64,000 nucleotides of DNA from Zygnema cylindricum. Taxonomy: Eukaryota > Streptophyta > Zygnematophyceae > Zygnematales > Zygnemataceae. A program made the translations under genes and the position numbers. The stretch lies in NCBI GenBank assembly GCA_037447655.1, contig JBBHKE010002250.1, forward strand, positions 9,919 to 73,918. The letters run 5' to 3'. Under the pieces are notes generated by a model. The model was not told the origin of the DNA. It saw only the letters and a list, made by a program, of their open reading frames with translations, and did no database searches. Below, piece by piece: positions 35,224-47,000 of the stretch. How positions within the stretch are numbered: the stretch's first letter is position 1; the number at the start of each line of letters is the position of its first letter.

Positions 35224-35235
35224 TGAATTGTTTTG

Positions 35236-36141
35236 TTAACGATTACTAGAGAAGCCCTGATTAAACTGACTTTGCTGCCATCCTGGCCTATATAAACCAG
35301 TTTCATTTGCCTTTTTGAGCTTATGACAGTACTGAAATCCATGACCTTTCTCTGAACAGTAAAAGCAAGTAGTAAAAGACTGCCTATTATGTCCTTGATT
35401 AAGCTGATTAAACTGTCCTAGATTCCTAGGATCTTGATTTCTGAGCTGATTACACTGATTCTTTGACTGATTAAACTGTCCTCTTCTGACAAACTTTGTG
35501 TTAAAAGCCTCTATTTGCTTTTCTCCATTTAGCATTTTTGAGGTAGATTCTTTTTCCAAAATAATATTGATAGCTAACTGAAGTGTCCAGCTAGACTTAT
35601 CATGCCTTTTCAATACAGCTGATGCATCTTTCATACTGCTAGGAAGACCTCTAATGATTAAAGCAGCCTGCTGAAACTCTAGAAAAGAGCCACCAGCGCA
35701 CGCATGAGAATCGATAAGAGTTTGAAAGCTATCGGTATAATCTGCCATCGTTCCCCCCGAGTATTTGTAATCCTAGATTTTTCCTGCCAACAAAAGCTCC
35801 TCTTGAACATTCGCCTTCTCATAAGATGATTTGAGGGAAGTCCAAATATCAATCGCCTTCTTCATCTTGATTCGAGACATAACCAGGTTCTCTAAAAGAC
35901 AAAGCTTCAGAGTATTCCGGGCTGACGAATTTTTCTTCGCCCATGATGGATCAACTTCATCAAAAGATCCATCTATCACCTCCAGCAAACCTGCAGTTTC
36001 AAAATATGACTCAACCATATCCGCCCAATAAGCATACTTCTGCCCATTAAAGACTATAATTCTTGGAGACAGGCCCATAATCTGTTGTTCTATGACTACT
36101 GGTACAGGTGGAGCTGCAACAGTAATGGTAGAATTAGACAT
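35236..36141 (-). pseudogene. RLC-3 gag
   Basis: It begins MSNSTITVAAPP inside the LTR and reads through the PBS as EQQIMG. The UBN2-like core follows (YWADMVESYFE, MSRIKMKKAIDIW). A TAG at 35773-35775 replaces the Trp seen in RLC-4 (KIWDYKY). The frame then continues to a zinc knuckle CFYCSEKGHGFQYC within an Asn/Gln-rich tail and ends at TAA 35236-35238. Protease follows in the same frame after this stop, so gag and pol were probably one frame. Confidence 0.88.
36068..36082 (-). promoter_or_regulatory. RLC-3 primer-binding site, degenerate
   Basis: The minus strand reads GATTATGGGCCTGTC after the LTR end ACAACA. It matches the half-tRNA-iMet complement at 11 of 15 positions, with an uninterrupted TTATGGGCC core. 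Confidence 0.65.
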
Positions 36142-36980
36142 AACTTATAAAGAAGCTAACCAAGAAACCAATTATCCACAAGTACAAATTACACCAAATT
36201 CAGCATAGAATATCACAAGTATACACACTGTCAATTCTCATAATTAGAGCACAATTGAACCTGTAAACCATACGATATGACATCTGCAAGTTTCACAGAA
36301 ACTGCATTCAGATTTTCATTATCCCAAAACTGGTTGCTCAAATATTTATGAGTGTCTATATACTAATCCTTTTGACCAATCAGATTGAATAGTCGTGTTG
36401 TACTATAGTACGACAAAGTACCTAATGTACTTCCAAAAATCTCTTTTTCCACTAACCTAAATCAAGCAATGTCACACTAAATTTAAATTCGCTAAACTCC
36501 AAAAAAAGTTTGTTCAGGTTTTCTTCATTTGATGCCGTACACCCAATGTTGCTGCTTAGTCAGCAGTGGTCAAATACGTCTAACCGGCTGTGGTTAATCT
36601 TGTACGAATATTTGGAGTGCTTACGGAATACTTCATCACCTGTGGTCCACACTTAAATTGTAACTGTTAGTTCAGTTCAAATCGACGTCCTATGATTATT
36701 CTCCACACTTGCTTTCTAAGATGTCTGATATTCCTTTTCGTCAGTCCGATGCTCTGGTTTGACTTTGTTCGATGTGTTACATGTGTCAAGATTCATTCCG
36801 ACTTTTTTGTATTGATTCTCATGCAGACGCGTGTCTATCAGACTGTACGCTACACTCAGAGCTTATCTACTGTCACACTATACAAGGTAAGTATTACAAC
36901 TTCAAGGACCCAAAAATATTTTAAGTTATAAACCTCCCCTCACAGCCTTATCTACAAAGGATAAAGCTTTGAAACCGACA
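36083..36980 (-). repeat. RLC-3 5' LTR (898 bp)
   Basis: On the minus strand it starts TGTCGGTTTC at the satellite boundary and ends GAACAACA at the PBS. The last 59 nt encode the first residues of gag. It contains a CCAAT motif (GACCAATCAGA near 36394). No partner LTR exists in the window, so the left limit rests on the satellite junction and the right limit on the PBS. Confidence 0.8.
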
Positions 36981-39900
36981 TAATTTAGGTAACAATTCCT
37001 GTTAGCGCTAACAGTTTGTGTAAATATGGTAACAACTTCTGTTAGCGCTAAGAGTTTGTGTAGGTAAGGTAACAATTCCTGTTAGCGCAAATAGTTTGTG
37101 TAATTTAGATAACAATTCGTGTTAGCAATAACAATTCTTGTTAGCACTAACAGTTTGTGTAAGTTAGGTTACAATTCCTGTTAGTGATAACAATTCGTGT
37201 TAGCGCTAATAATTTGTGTAAGTTAGGTAACAATTCCTGTTAGTTTTATAGTTTATGTAATTTAGGTAACAATTCTTGTTAGCGCTAACAATTTGTGTAA
37301 TTTAAACAACAATTCCTGTTAGCTCAAACAATTTCTGTAAGTTAGGTAACAATTCCTGTTAGCGATAACAATTTTTTTAAGCACTAACAGTTTGTGTTAG
37401 TTAGGAAAAAATTTCTGTTAGCGCTAATAGTTTGTGTAAGTTAGGTAACAATTCCTGTTAGCGATAACAATTCTTTTTAGCGTTAACAATTTGTGTAAGT
37501 TAGGTAACATATCTTGTTAGCGCTAACAGTTTGTGTAAGTTAGGTAACAATTCTTGTTAGCGCTAACAGTTTGTGTAAGTTAGGTAACAATTCCTGTAAG
37601 CCCTAACGATTTGTGTAATTTAGATAAAAATTCTTTTTAGCGCTAACAGTTTGTGTAAATTAGATAACAATTCTTGTTAGCGATAAAAATTCTTGTTATC
37701 GCTAACAGTTTGTGTAAGTTAGGTAACAATTCTTGTTAGCGCTAATTGTTTGTGTAATTTAGATAACCATTCATGTTAGCGCAAACAGTTTGTGTGAGTT
37801 AGGTAACAATTACTGTTAGCGATAACAATTCTTTTTAGCGTTAACAGTTTGTGTAATTTTTATAACAATTTCTGTTAGCGATAACAATTCTTGTTAGCGC
37901 TAGTAGTTTGTGTAGGTTAGGTAACAATTCCTGTTAGCTCTAACAGTTTGTGTAAATTAAGTAACAATTCCTGTTAGCGCTTACAGTTTGTGTAAGTAAA
38001 GTAACAATTCTTGTTAGTGCTAACTCTTTGTGTAAGTAAGGTAACAATTCTAGTTAGCGCAAACTGTTTGTTTAAGTTAGGTATCAATTCTTGTTAGCGC
38101 TAACAATTTGTGTAAGAAATGTAACAATTCATGTTATTGCTAACAGTTTGTGTAAGTTAGGTAACAATTCCTGTTAGCGCTAACAGTTTTTGTAATTTAG
38201 ATAACAATTCCTGTTAGCGCAAACAGATTGTTTAAGTTAGGTTACAATTCTTGTAAGCGCTAACAGTTTGTGTAAGAAAGGTAACAATTCCTGTTAGCGT
38301 TACAGTTTATGTAATTTAGGTAACAACTCTTGTTAACGCTAACAGTTTGGTATTTAGATAACAATTACTGTTAGCGCTAACAGTTTGTGTAAGTTAGGTA
38401 TCAATTGTTGTTAGCGCTAACAGTTTGTGTAAAAGGGGTAAAAATTCCTATTAGCGCTAAAAGTTTGTGTAAGTAAGGTAACAATTCCTGTTAGGGCTAA
38501 CAGTTTGTGTAAATAAGGTAACAATTCCTGTTAGCGCAAACAGTTTATGTTATTCAGATAACAATTCTTGTTAGCGATAACAATTCTTGTTAGCGCTAAC
38601 AATTTGTGTAAGTTAGGTAATAATTATTGTTAGCGCTAACAATTTGTGTAAGTTAGGTTACAGTTCCTGTTTGCTCTAACAGTTTGTGTAAATTAGGTAA
38701 CAATTCCTGTTAGCGCTAACAGTTTGTGTAAGTAAGGTGACAATTCTTGTTAGTGCTAACAGTTTGTTTAAGTTAGGTAACAATTCTTGTTAGCGCTAAC
38801 AATTTGTGTAAAAAAGGTAACAACACCTGATAGCGCTAACAGTTTGTGTAAGTTAGGTAACAATTTTTGTTAGCACTAACGGTTTGTGTAGGTTAAGTAA
38901 CTATTCCTGTTAGCGCTAACAGTTTGTGTAATTTAGATAACAATTCCTGTTAGCGCAAACAGATTGTTTAAGTTAGGTAACAATTCTTGTTAGCGCAAAC
39001 AGTTTGTGGAAGAAAGGTAACAATTCTTGTTAGCGTTACAGTTTATGTAATTTAGGTAACAATTCTTGTTAGGGCTAACAGTTTGTGTAAGTTAGGTAAC
39101 ATTTCCTGTTAGCTTTACAGTTTATGTAATTTAGGTAACAACTCTTGTTAGCGCTAACAGTTTGGAATTTAGATAACAATTACTGTTAGCGCTAACAGTT
39201 TGTGTAAGTTAGGTATCAATTGTTGTTAGCGCTAACTGTTTGTTTAAATTATGTAACAATTCCTGTTAGCGCTAGTAGTTTGTGTAAAAAGGGTAAAACT
39301 TCCTATTAGCGCTAAAAGTTTGTGTAAGCAAGGTAATAATTTTTTTTAGAGCAAACAGTTTGTGTAATTTAGATAACAATTCCTGTTAGCGATAAAAATT
39401 CTTGTTACCGCTAACAGTTTGTGTTAGTTAGGTAACAATTCTTGTTAGCGCTGACTGTTTGTGTAATTTAGATAACCATTCGTGTTAGCGCAAACAGTTT
39501 GGGTAATTTAGATAACAATTCCTGTTAGCGCTAATAGTTTGTGTGAGTTAGGTAACAATTCTTGTTAGCGTTACAGTTTATGTAATTTAGGTAACAATTC
39601 TTGTTAGCGCTAACAGTTTGTGTAATTTAGATAACAATTCCTGTTAGCGATAACAAATCTTGTTAGCGCTAACAATTTGTGTAAGTTAGGAAACAATTTC
39701 TGTTAGCGCTTACAGTTTGTGTAAGTTAGTTAACAATTCTTGTTAGCGCAAACAATTTAAGTAATTTAGATAACAATTCTTATTAACGATAACATTTCTT
39801 GTTAGCGCTAATAGTTTGTGAAAGTTAGGTAACAATTCTTGTTAGCTTTACAGTTTATGTAATTTAGGTAACAATTTTTGTTAGCGCTAATAGTTTGTGT

Positions 39901-42363
39901 AAGATAGGTAACAATTACTGTTAGCGGTAACAGTTTGTGTAAGTTAGGTAACAAATGTTGTTAGCGGCAACATTTTGTGTAAATTAGGTAACAATTACTG
40001 TTAGCGCTAAAAGTTTGTGTAAAAAGGGTAAAAATTCCTATTAGCGCTAACAGTTCGTGTAAGTAAGGTAACAATTCATGTTAGAGCTAACAGTTTGTGT
40101 AATTAAGGTAACAATTCCTGTTAGCGCAAACAGTTTATGTTATTTAGATAACAATTCTTGTTGGTGATAACAATTTTTGTTAGCGCTAACAGTTTGTGTA
40201 AGATAGGTAACAATTACTGTTAGCGCTAAAAGTTTGTGTAAAAAGGGTAACAATTCCAGTTAGCGATAACAGTTTGTGTAAGTAAGGTAACAATTCTTGT
40301 TAGAGCTAACAGTTTGTGTAAGTAAGGTAACAATTCCTGTTAGCGCAAATAGTTTATGTTATTTAGATAACAATTGTTGTTGGCGATAACAATTTTTGTT
40401 AGCGCTAACAGTTTGTGTAAGATAGGTAACAGTTACTGTTAGCGCTAACAGTTTGTGTAAGTTAGGTGACAAATGTTGTTAGCGGTAACATTTTGTGTAA
40501 ATTAGGTAACAATTACTGTAAGCGCTAAAAGTTTGTGTAAAAAGGGTAACAATTCCTGTTAGCGCTAACAGTTTGTGTAAATAAGGTAACAATTCTTGTT
40601 AGTGCTTAAAGGTTGTGTAAGTAAGGTAACAATTCTTGTTAGCGCAAATTGTTTGTTGAAGTTAGGTAACAATTCTAGTTAGCTCTAACAATTTGTGTAA
40701 GAAAGGTAACAATTCCTGTTAGCGCTAAGAGTTTGTGTAAAATAGGTAACAATTTTTGTTAGCACTAACAGTTTGTGTAAGTGAAGTAACATTTCCTCTA
40801 GGGCTAACAGTTTGTGTAATTTAGATAACAATTCCTTGTTAGCGCAAACAGATTGTCTAAGTTAGGTAACAATTCTTGTTAGCGCTAACAGTTTGTGTAA
40901 GAAAGGTAATAATTCCTATTAGCGTTAAAGTTTATGTAATATAGGTAACTATTCTTGTAAGCCCTAACAGTTTGTGTAAGTTAGGTAACAATTCCTGTTA
41001 GCTTTACAGTTTATGAAATTTAGGTAACAACTCTTGTTAGCGCTAACAGTTTGGTTTTTAGATAACAATTACTGTTAGCGCTAACAGTTTGTGTAAGTTA
41101 GGTATCAATTGTTGTTAGCGCTAATAGTTTGTGTTCATTAGGTAACAATTCCTGTTAGCGCTAACAGTTTGTGTAAAAAGGGTACAAAATCTTATTAGCG
41201 TTAAAAGTTTGTGTAAGTAAGGTAACAATTCCTGTTAGGGCTAACAGTTTGTGTAAGTAAGGTAACAATTCCTGTTAGCGCAAACAGTTTATGTTATTCA
41301 GATAACTATTCGTGTTAGCGATAACAATTCTTGTTAGCGCTAACAATTTGTGTAAGTTAGGTAACAATTATTGTTAGCCCTAACAATTTGTGTAAGTTAG
41401 GTAACAATTTTTGTTAGCTCCAACAGTTTGTGTAAATTAGGTAACAAAATCTGTTAGCGCTAACAGTTTGTGTAAGTAAGGTAACAACTCGTATTAGTGC
41501 TAACAGTTTGTGTAAGTAAGGTTACAATTCTTGTTAGCGCTAACAGTTTGTTTAAGTTAGGTAACAATTCTTGTTAGCACTAACAGTTTGTGTAAGTTAG
41601 GTAACAATTCCTGTTAGGGCTAACAGTTTGTGTAAGTAAGGCAACAATTCCTGTTAGCGCAAACAATTTTATAAATTCAGATAACAATTCTTGTTAGCGA
41701 TAACAATTCTTGTTAGCGCTAATAGTTTGTGTAAGTTAGGTAACAATTATTTTTAGCGCTAACAATTTGTGTAAGTTAGGTAACAATTCTTGTTAGCGCT
41801 AATAGTTTGTGTAAGTTAGGTAAAAATTCCTGTTAGCGCTAACAGTTTGTGTAGGTAAGGTTTTAATTCCTGTTAGCGCTAACAGTTTGTGTAAATTAGG
41901 TAACAATTCTTGTTAGCGCTAACAGTTTGTGTAAGTAAGGTCACAATTCGTGTAAGGGCTAACAATTTGTGTAATTTAGATAACAATTCTTGTTAGCGCA
42001 AACATTTTGTGTAAGTTAGGTAATAATTCCTGTTAGCGTTACAATTTCTATAATTTAGGTAACAATTCTTGTCGGCGTTAACAGTTTGTGTAAGTTAGAT
42101 AACAATTCCTGTTAGCGATAACAACTTGTGTAATTTAGATAACAATTCATGTTATCGATAACAATTCCTGTTAGCGCTAATAGTTTGTGTAAGTTAGGTT
42201 ACAATTCCGTTAGTGTTACAGTTTGTGTAAGTTAGGCAACATTTCTTGTTAGCGCTAACAGTTTGTGTAAATTGGGTAACAATTCCTATTAGTGTTAAGA
42301 GTTTGTGTAATTTAGATAACAATTCATGTTAGCAATACCAGTTTGTGTAAGTTAGGTCACAAT
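36981..42363. repeat. 40-bp satellite array, block S4
   Basis: Same satellite. A distinctive series with ACAACTCTTGTTA and AACAGTTTGG followed by TTTAGATAACAATTACTG occurs three times (AACAGTTTGG at 38341, 39156 and 41045). A second series with AAAAAGGGTAA occurs several times between 39285 and 41190. Both indicate multi-monomer amplification. No gene is seen. The block ends with ACAAT, the 5-bp flank of RLC-4. Confidence 0.96.
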
Positions 42364-43080
42364 TGTTGTCTTTGGAAAAGCTTTCAGTCTTAGAGAAGCG
42401 CAGCAGCGCTGGTGCTATACAGCAGAGCAGTGCAGCAGCAGACCAGAGCAGTAGCAGAGCAGCGCAGCAGCGAATCTACAACACAGGACAACGCAACCAT
42501 GATTATATTTGATATGGTCCGTACGGACAACGCAGCGTCTAATATTCTTAATGTGATTCTGTACTGGATAAAGCAACTCCGTTAGATATGATTCTAGTCA
42601 ACTTAGTGGGTAACTCAGTGGTAACTTAGTGGGTAACTGAGTGGTAGCTTAGTGATAGCTCAGTGGTAGCTTAGTGATAGCTCAGTGGTAGCTAGACATA
42701 TTCGTGGTAGCTTGGTGGTTTGATGTACCTCTCAAGTACACTAGTGTTGCCTGTTCAACACAAGTATAAGACTTAGGACTCATAACATATTATGGATCCA
42801 GACTTCTAAGTAGTAAAACTGCAAACACTTTTTGGGAAACTTCTGAGTATTATATCTTGACTGTTGTCGGGTTAATTGTCCTCAAACTTTAAGAGTTGTC
42901 AGTGTTTATGCTACTCTACATTCCGATAGAATTTTCTGAGGTTTGGGTGCTTGTATAAGAATTGGTGAGCACTTGAAAACGGTTGTTTGGTAGGATTCTT
43001 GATAGCTTCTGAGAGTGTATCATGACTACTTCTACTACTAGTGCTGCTCCTCCACCTGCACTGGTGGTTGTAGAACAACA
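42364..43080 (+). repeat. RLC-4 5' LTR (717 bp)
   Basis: It starts TGTTGTC at the satellite edge and ends GAACAACA at the PBS, giving the same 6-bp terminal inverted repeat as RLC-1. The first 130 bp are rich in GCAG/CAGCAG, resembling the region before the RLC-1 LTR. The last 59 nt hold the gag start. Confidence 0.85.
42601..42693 (+). repeat. 22-bp tandem repeat in the RLC-4 LTR
   Basis: About four copies of a 22-23-bp unit based on AGCTCAGTGGTAGCTTAGTGAT. Copies diverge towards the 5' side. Tandem repeats in U3 often hold promoter or enhancer elements; no known motif is identified here. Confidence 0.85.
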
Positions 43081-43860
43081 GGTTATGGGCCTTTCATCAA
43101 GAATTCTTATCTTTTCCGGTGATAAGTATGTTTACTGGGCGGATATGGTGGAGACACATTTTGAGAATGTCAATCTTTTTGATATATTGGATGGTTCGCT
43201 GGATGAATCTGATCCGTCATGGTCTAAGAAAAATACGCAAGCTCGTTCTATACTGAAATTTTGTATCTCTGAGGACTTAGCTATGTCTCGGATAAAAATG
43301 AAAAAAGCAATTGATATCTGGAAATCCCTTAAAGTGATTATGAAAAGGCTAATGTGCAGGAAGAGCTTCTATTGGCTGGAAAAATTTGGGACTATAAGTA
43401 CACTGGCGGTACAATCGCTGAATATTCTAACAAATTTTGTATCCTCGTAGATGCACATGCTTGTGCAAGTGGGGTGTTTCCTCCGTTTCAACAGGCAGCA
43501 TTGCTCATGAGGGGTCTCCCTCGTAGTATGAAAGGAGCATCTGACATGCTCAAACAGAAAGATAAGGCTAGCTGGACTTTACAGTTAGCCATCAATATTT
43601 TACTAGAGGAGGAAGCTACATCTAATATTCTCAATGTTGAACAAGTAGAGGCTTTTAATTCAGACTTTGGGAAGAAAGGTCAGTTTAATCAGCAACATAA
43701 TCAGTTTAACCAGTTAAGACAGTTTAATCAGGGTGGAAATAGACAATCAAACAATGCATGTTTTTATTGTAGTGAGAGAGGTCATGGATACAAATTTTGT
43801 CCTAAACTTAAACAAGCTAACGATACAGGTTTATACAGGCCGGGATGGAAACAAAGTTAG
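43022..43860 (+). pseudogene. RLC-4 gag
   Basis: It starts MTTSTTSAAPPP in the LTR and reads EQQVMG through the PBS. The UBN2-like core (YWADMVETHFE, MSRIKMKKAIDIW) is followed by a 1-bp deletion in an A run near 43331-43333, which shifts the frame. The second frame (43354-43860) continues VQEELLLAGKIWDYKY, an Asn/Gln-rich tail and the zinc knuckle CFYCSERGHGYKFC. It ends at TAG 43858-43860, where RLC-3 has a Gln codon (CAG to TAG). Confidence 0.9.
43081..43095 (+). promoter_or_regulatory. RLC-4 primer-binding site
   Basis: GGTTATGGGCCTTTC directly follows ACAACA. Its first 11 bases are fully complementary to the initiator tRNA-Met anticodon arm, and it is read as gag V-M-G. Confidence 0.75.
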
Positions 43861-43977
43861 TTTTACTAAAGCTTCACGGGGCCTACACCTCGTGGAAATG
43901 CACTGTTTTAAGCTTCTTCCTCACTCTAGGACGAAACTCTGTCAATTTCGGAGGAGGACAACACAGATCTATTCGAT

Positions 43978-45618
43978 ATGGCGGCAGCAATGGAGGGCGC
44001 GAAGGACCTTGGATGGATAATGGATACAGGAGCGTCTGCCCACATGTGTTGGAACAAGGTCATCTTCAAAAATCTGAAAGCAACGCCGGAGAAAAATATT
44101 TATTATGCCTGTGGAATGAGTGTCCAAACTCGTGCTATGGGTGATGTGTCCTTGCTAGTTGATGTAGAAGGAAAAGCAATTTAAACTACTCTTCACAATG
44201 TCTTATTTTGTGCCTGACTTTAAGAAAAATTTGTTTTCTACGTCGTTGGTAGAGAGTAAAGGCTTTGAGGTTAATTTGAAAAATGGTTGGCAGGTTGTTA
44301 GTGAAAATGGCAAGGTTGCGGTTATTGGTACTAGAGATAGTACCAAGATGTATCGCATAGATATGGCTAATACCAAGGAGAATGATGTTTTGTACTCTGA
44401 TGTTTTGCACTCAGATGAGTTGTGGCATAAAAGATTAGGCCATGTAAACTATGATAGTTTGAGCAAAATGCTCCTTGCAGGAAAAATAGAGGGTGTATCA
44501 ATCACACATGAGCCGGTCAAAACTTGTGATGGTTACGCTTTAGGCAAAATCCACCAATTGCCATTTCCTAAAGAGTATGAGCATCGGTCAACGAAACTTT
44601 TACAACAAATTCATTCGGATGTTTTTGGTCCGACGAAGGTTCCATCTGCCGTAGGGATGAAGTATATGGTCACCTTCACAGATGATTTCTCCAGGTTTAC
44701 AAAAGTTTACTTCATGAAGGTGAAGAGTGAAGTGTTTGGTCACTTCAAACACTATAAAGCATGGGTTGAAAAACTTCATAATTCACCTATTTTGCAACTC
44801 AGATCGGACAATGGTGGTGAATATACATCGAAAGAATTTGAAGCCTTTTTACTCGAGGAAGGTATTAGTCATCTATTGACTATTCGGTATTCACCGAACA
44901 AAATGGGGTGTCGGAAAGACTAAATAGAACTCTCACGGAGAGCTCTAGGTCGATACTCGCAGATAAAAATGTAGATCCGAAATAATAAGCTGAGGCTCTA
45001 TATTGTGCAGTTTATATTAAGAATATGATAAGATCCAGATCGGTAGACACTACTCCTTACGAGTTATGGACAGGTAGCAAACCAGATGTTAGCCATTTCA
45101 AATTATTTGGTAGTCAATGCTTTATCTTGGATACATCTACAGATAGATGGAAAATGGAACCGAAGGGATTACAAGGTATTTTGTTAGGATATGACGATCA
45201 CTCAAAAGGTTATAGAGTCTTTGTGTTTGAGAGGCAAAAAATAGTTGTAGCAAGGAATATTATTGTAAAGGATGAGCTTGACTCGATAGATTTATTTAAA
45301 ATGACAGAGCAGCAAAAGCAACAAAAGGTACAAGAATATGTCATTTTAGATTGCATGCAAGAAATTATCCCACATATGCGACATTCTCCGGTAGTGACTC
45401 CGGAGTCCCTCTCTCTCCAAGTTCCTCACCAAGTTCAGTTCCAACCGGACCAACAGCGGTCAATCCACAGATATCGCAACCAGCGCAATCAGCGCAATGC
45501 GCGGCATCCGACGATCTCAACCTCAGAATTTCCGGGGGGAAGAAGATCCAGCAGCCGCTTGCAAGCAAGTTCTCACTTTGCCTACTCGGCAACCACAAGG
45601 GAGCCTTTGACCATTTAG
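43978..45618 (+). pseudogene. RLC-4 protease and integrase (broken)
   Basis: The protease part (43978-44184) has WIMDTGASAHMCWN and lies in the gag frame after several stops. After a frameshift, 44198-44923 holds VPDFKKNLFST and the zinc site HKRLGHVN with its last Cys changed (CDGY instead of CDGC). It also holds the integrase motifs HSDV, FTDDFSRFTKVYF and SDNGGEY. A 1-bp deletion near 44896 destroys the frame around the catalytic Glu. 45025-45618 carries WTGSKPDVSHFKLFG and GYDDHSKGYRV and a polar linker up to TAG 45616-45618. Confidence 0.9.
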
Positions 45619-47000
45619 GAGGCCTTCTCATCACTTAAACGAAATCACTGGATCGAGGCAGCAAACGACGAAATGAAGTCCATCATGGAGGCTCAAACAT
45701 GGGAGCTTGTGGACCTTCCTCCGGACCGAAAAGCGATCGACAGCAAATGGGTATTCAAGGTGAATTTAAATCCCGACAACACCATTCAACGTTATAAGGC
45801 CAGACTTGTGGCAAAGGGGTATAATCAAGAGGAAGGAATCGATTTTAAAGAAACATTTTCTTCGGTTGTAAGATTTTCGACAGTTAGGATTTTGCTGTCT
45901 CTAGTTGCTATAGAAGATATGGAAATACATCAGATGGATGTAAAGACGGCCTTTTTGCACGGAGAACTAGAAGAGACCATTTACATGCAACACCCTGGAA
46001 CCAGGAAAAGAGCACTTAGTATACAAGTTGCTAAAATCTTTGTACGGCCTAAAACAGGCCTCCAGACAGTGGAATCTTAAGCTTGATGAATTCTTGACTA
46101 GCCTAGGATTTCAAAGGATAAGTTTTGATCACTCTGTTTACGTTCTAAAGGGTGAAAATCGGATAGTGTATATAGCGTTGTATGTAGATGATTTACTATT
46201 AATTAGCAAATCAATGGCTAAAATTAACAAAATCAAAACTGCTCTAAACTCACAGTTCGAGATGAGAGGCAAAATATATTTTGGGTGTTTAGGTAGAGAG
46301 GGACAAAAATAAGAAAGTAATAAAATTGACTCAAAAGGAGGCTATTGGAAACATGTTAGATGAGTACGCAAGATGAGTACGGAATGCGTGGGGCAAAAGG
46401 ATGTCTAACTCCAATGGAGGTTCGGTAGAAGTTAGAGGGAGAAGAGACAGAACCAAGTGTCATTGTTAGGGAGTATTTAGAATCAGGGGAGAATGATACT
46501 ATCACACAAATACGTTACAGACAGATAGTGGGAAGCTTAATATATTTCATGAATTGTACCCGTCCTGACATTGTTGCAGCAGTCTGGGTACTGAGCAGGA
46601 GTGTAGAGAATCCGAGAAAATCTAACTTTGATGCAACAAGGAGAGTCTTAAGATATTTAGCCGGAACCAAAGACCTCTAACTCACACTAGGCGGAGGAGA
46701 AGTAAAACTGCAAACGTGGAGTGATGCAAGCTATGGCAACATGTCAAGCCGGAAATCCACCACGAGATTCGTTCTACAAATTGGGAACGGCACTTGTTGC
46801 TATAGCAACAAACTTCAAAAGGTGACAGCACAGTCGACAATGGAGTCAAAATATATGGCAGCAAGCTCGGCCCTCAAAGAACTCTTATGGGTAAAATCCA
46901 TGTTACAAGAACCAGGATACATGCAAATTGGTCCACAAGTGAATTGGTGTGATAACCAGGCTGCCATTGCCATTGCTTCTAACCCGAGTCATCACTTCAT
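45619..47000 (+). pseudogene. RLC-4 reverse transcriptase and RNase H (truncated)
   Basis: RT continues in the integrase C-terminal frame after the TAG ([31 protein letters not shown]). After a frameshift near 46005 it continues LKSLYGLKQASRQWN and YVDD (46028-46312), then a small deletion in the GEAKYILG motif. RNase H pieces (46500-47000) hold YFMNCTRPDI, TWSDASYG, STME and CDNQ, and end at SHHF where satellite begins. Confidence 0.9.

Larger units (their letters stand above)
32756..36980 (-). mobile_element. RLC-3: copia element, lineage I, 3' end lost in reverse transcriptase
   Basis: Minus-strand element with an intact 5' LTR (36083-36980), PBS, gag, protease, integrase and most of RT. 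It breaks into satellite at about 32756, just after the KKEAIG motif that follows RT. RNase H, polypurine tract and 3' LTR are absent. The satellite at the broken end (AATTTAGGTAAGAA) and at the LTR end (TAATTTAGGTAAC) are at the same monomer position, overlapping by about 15 bp. Confidence 0.92.
42364..47000 (+). mobile_element. RLC-4: copia element, lineage I, 3' end lost in RNase H
   Basis: Plus-strand element with a 717-bp 5' LTR, PBS, gag, protease, integrase, RT and RNase H. It breaks into satellite after the NPSHHF motif of RNase H. Polypurine tract and 3' LTR are absent. The satellite flanks (AAGTTAGGTCACAAT on the left, AATTTAGACAACAAT on the right) are at the same monomer position and overlap by about 15 bp, as in RLC-3. 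Confidence 0.93.
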
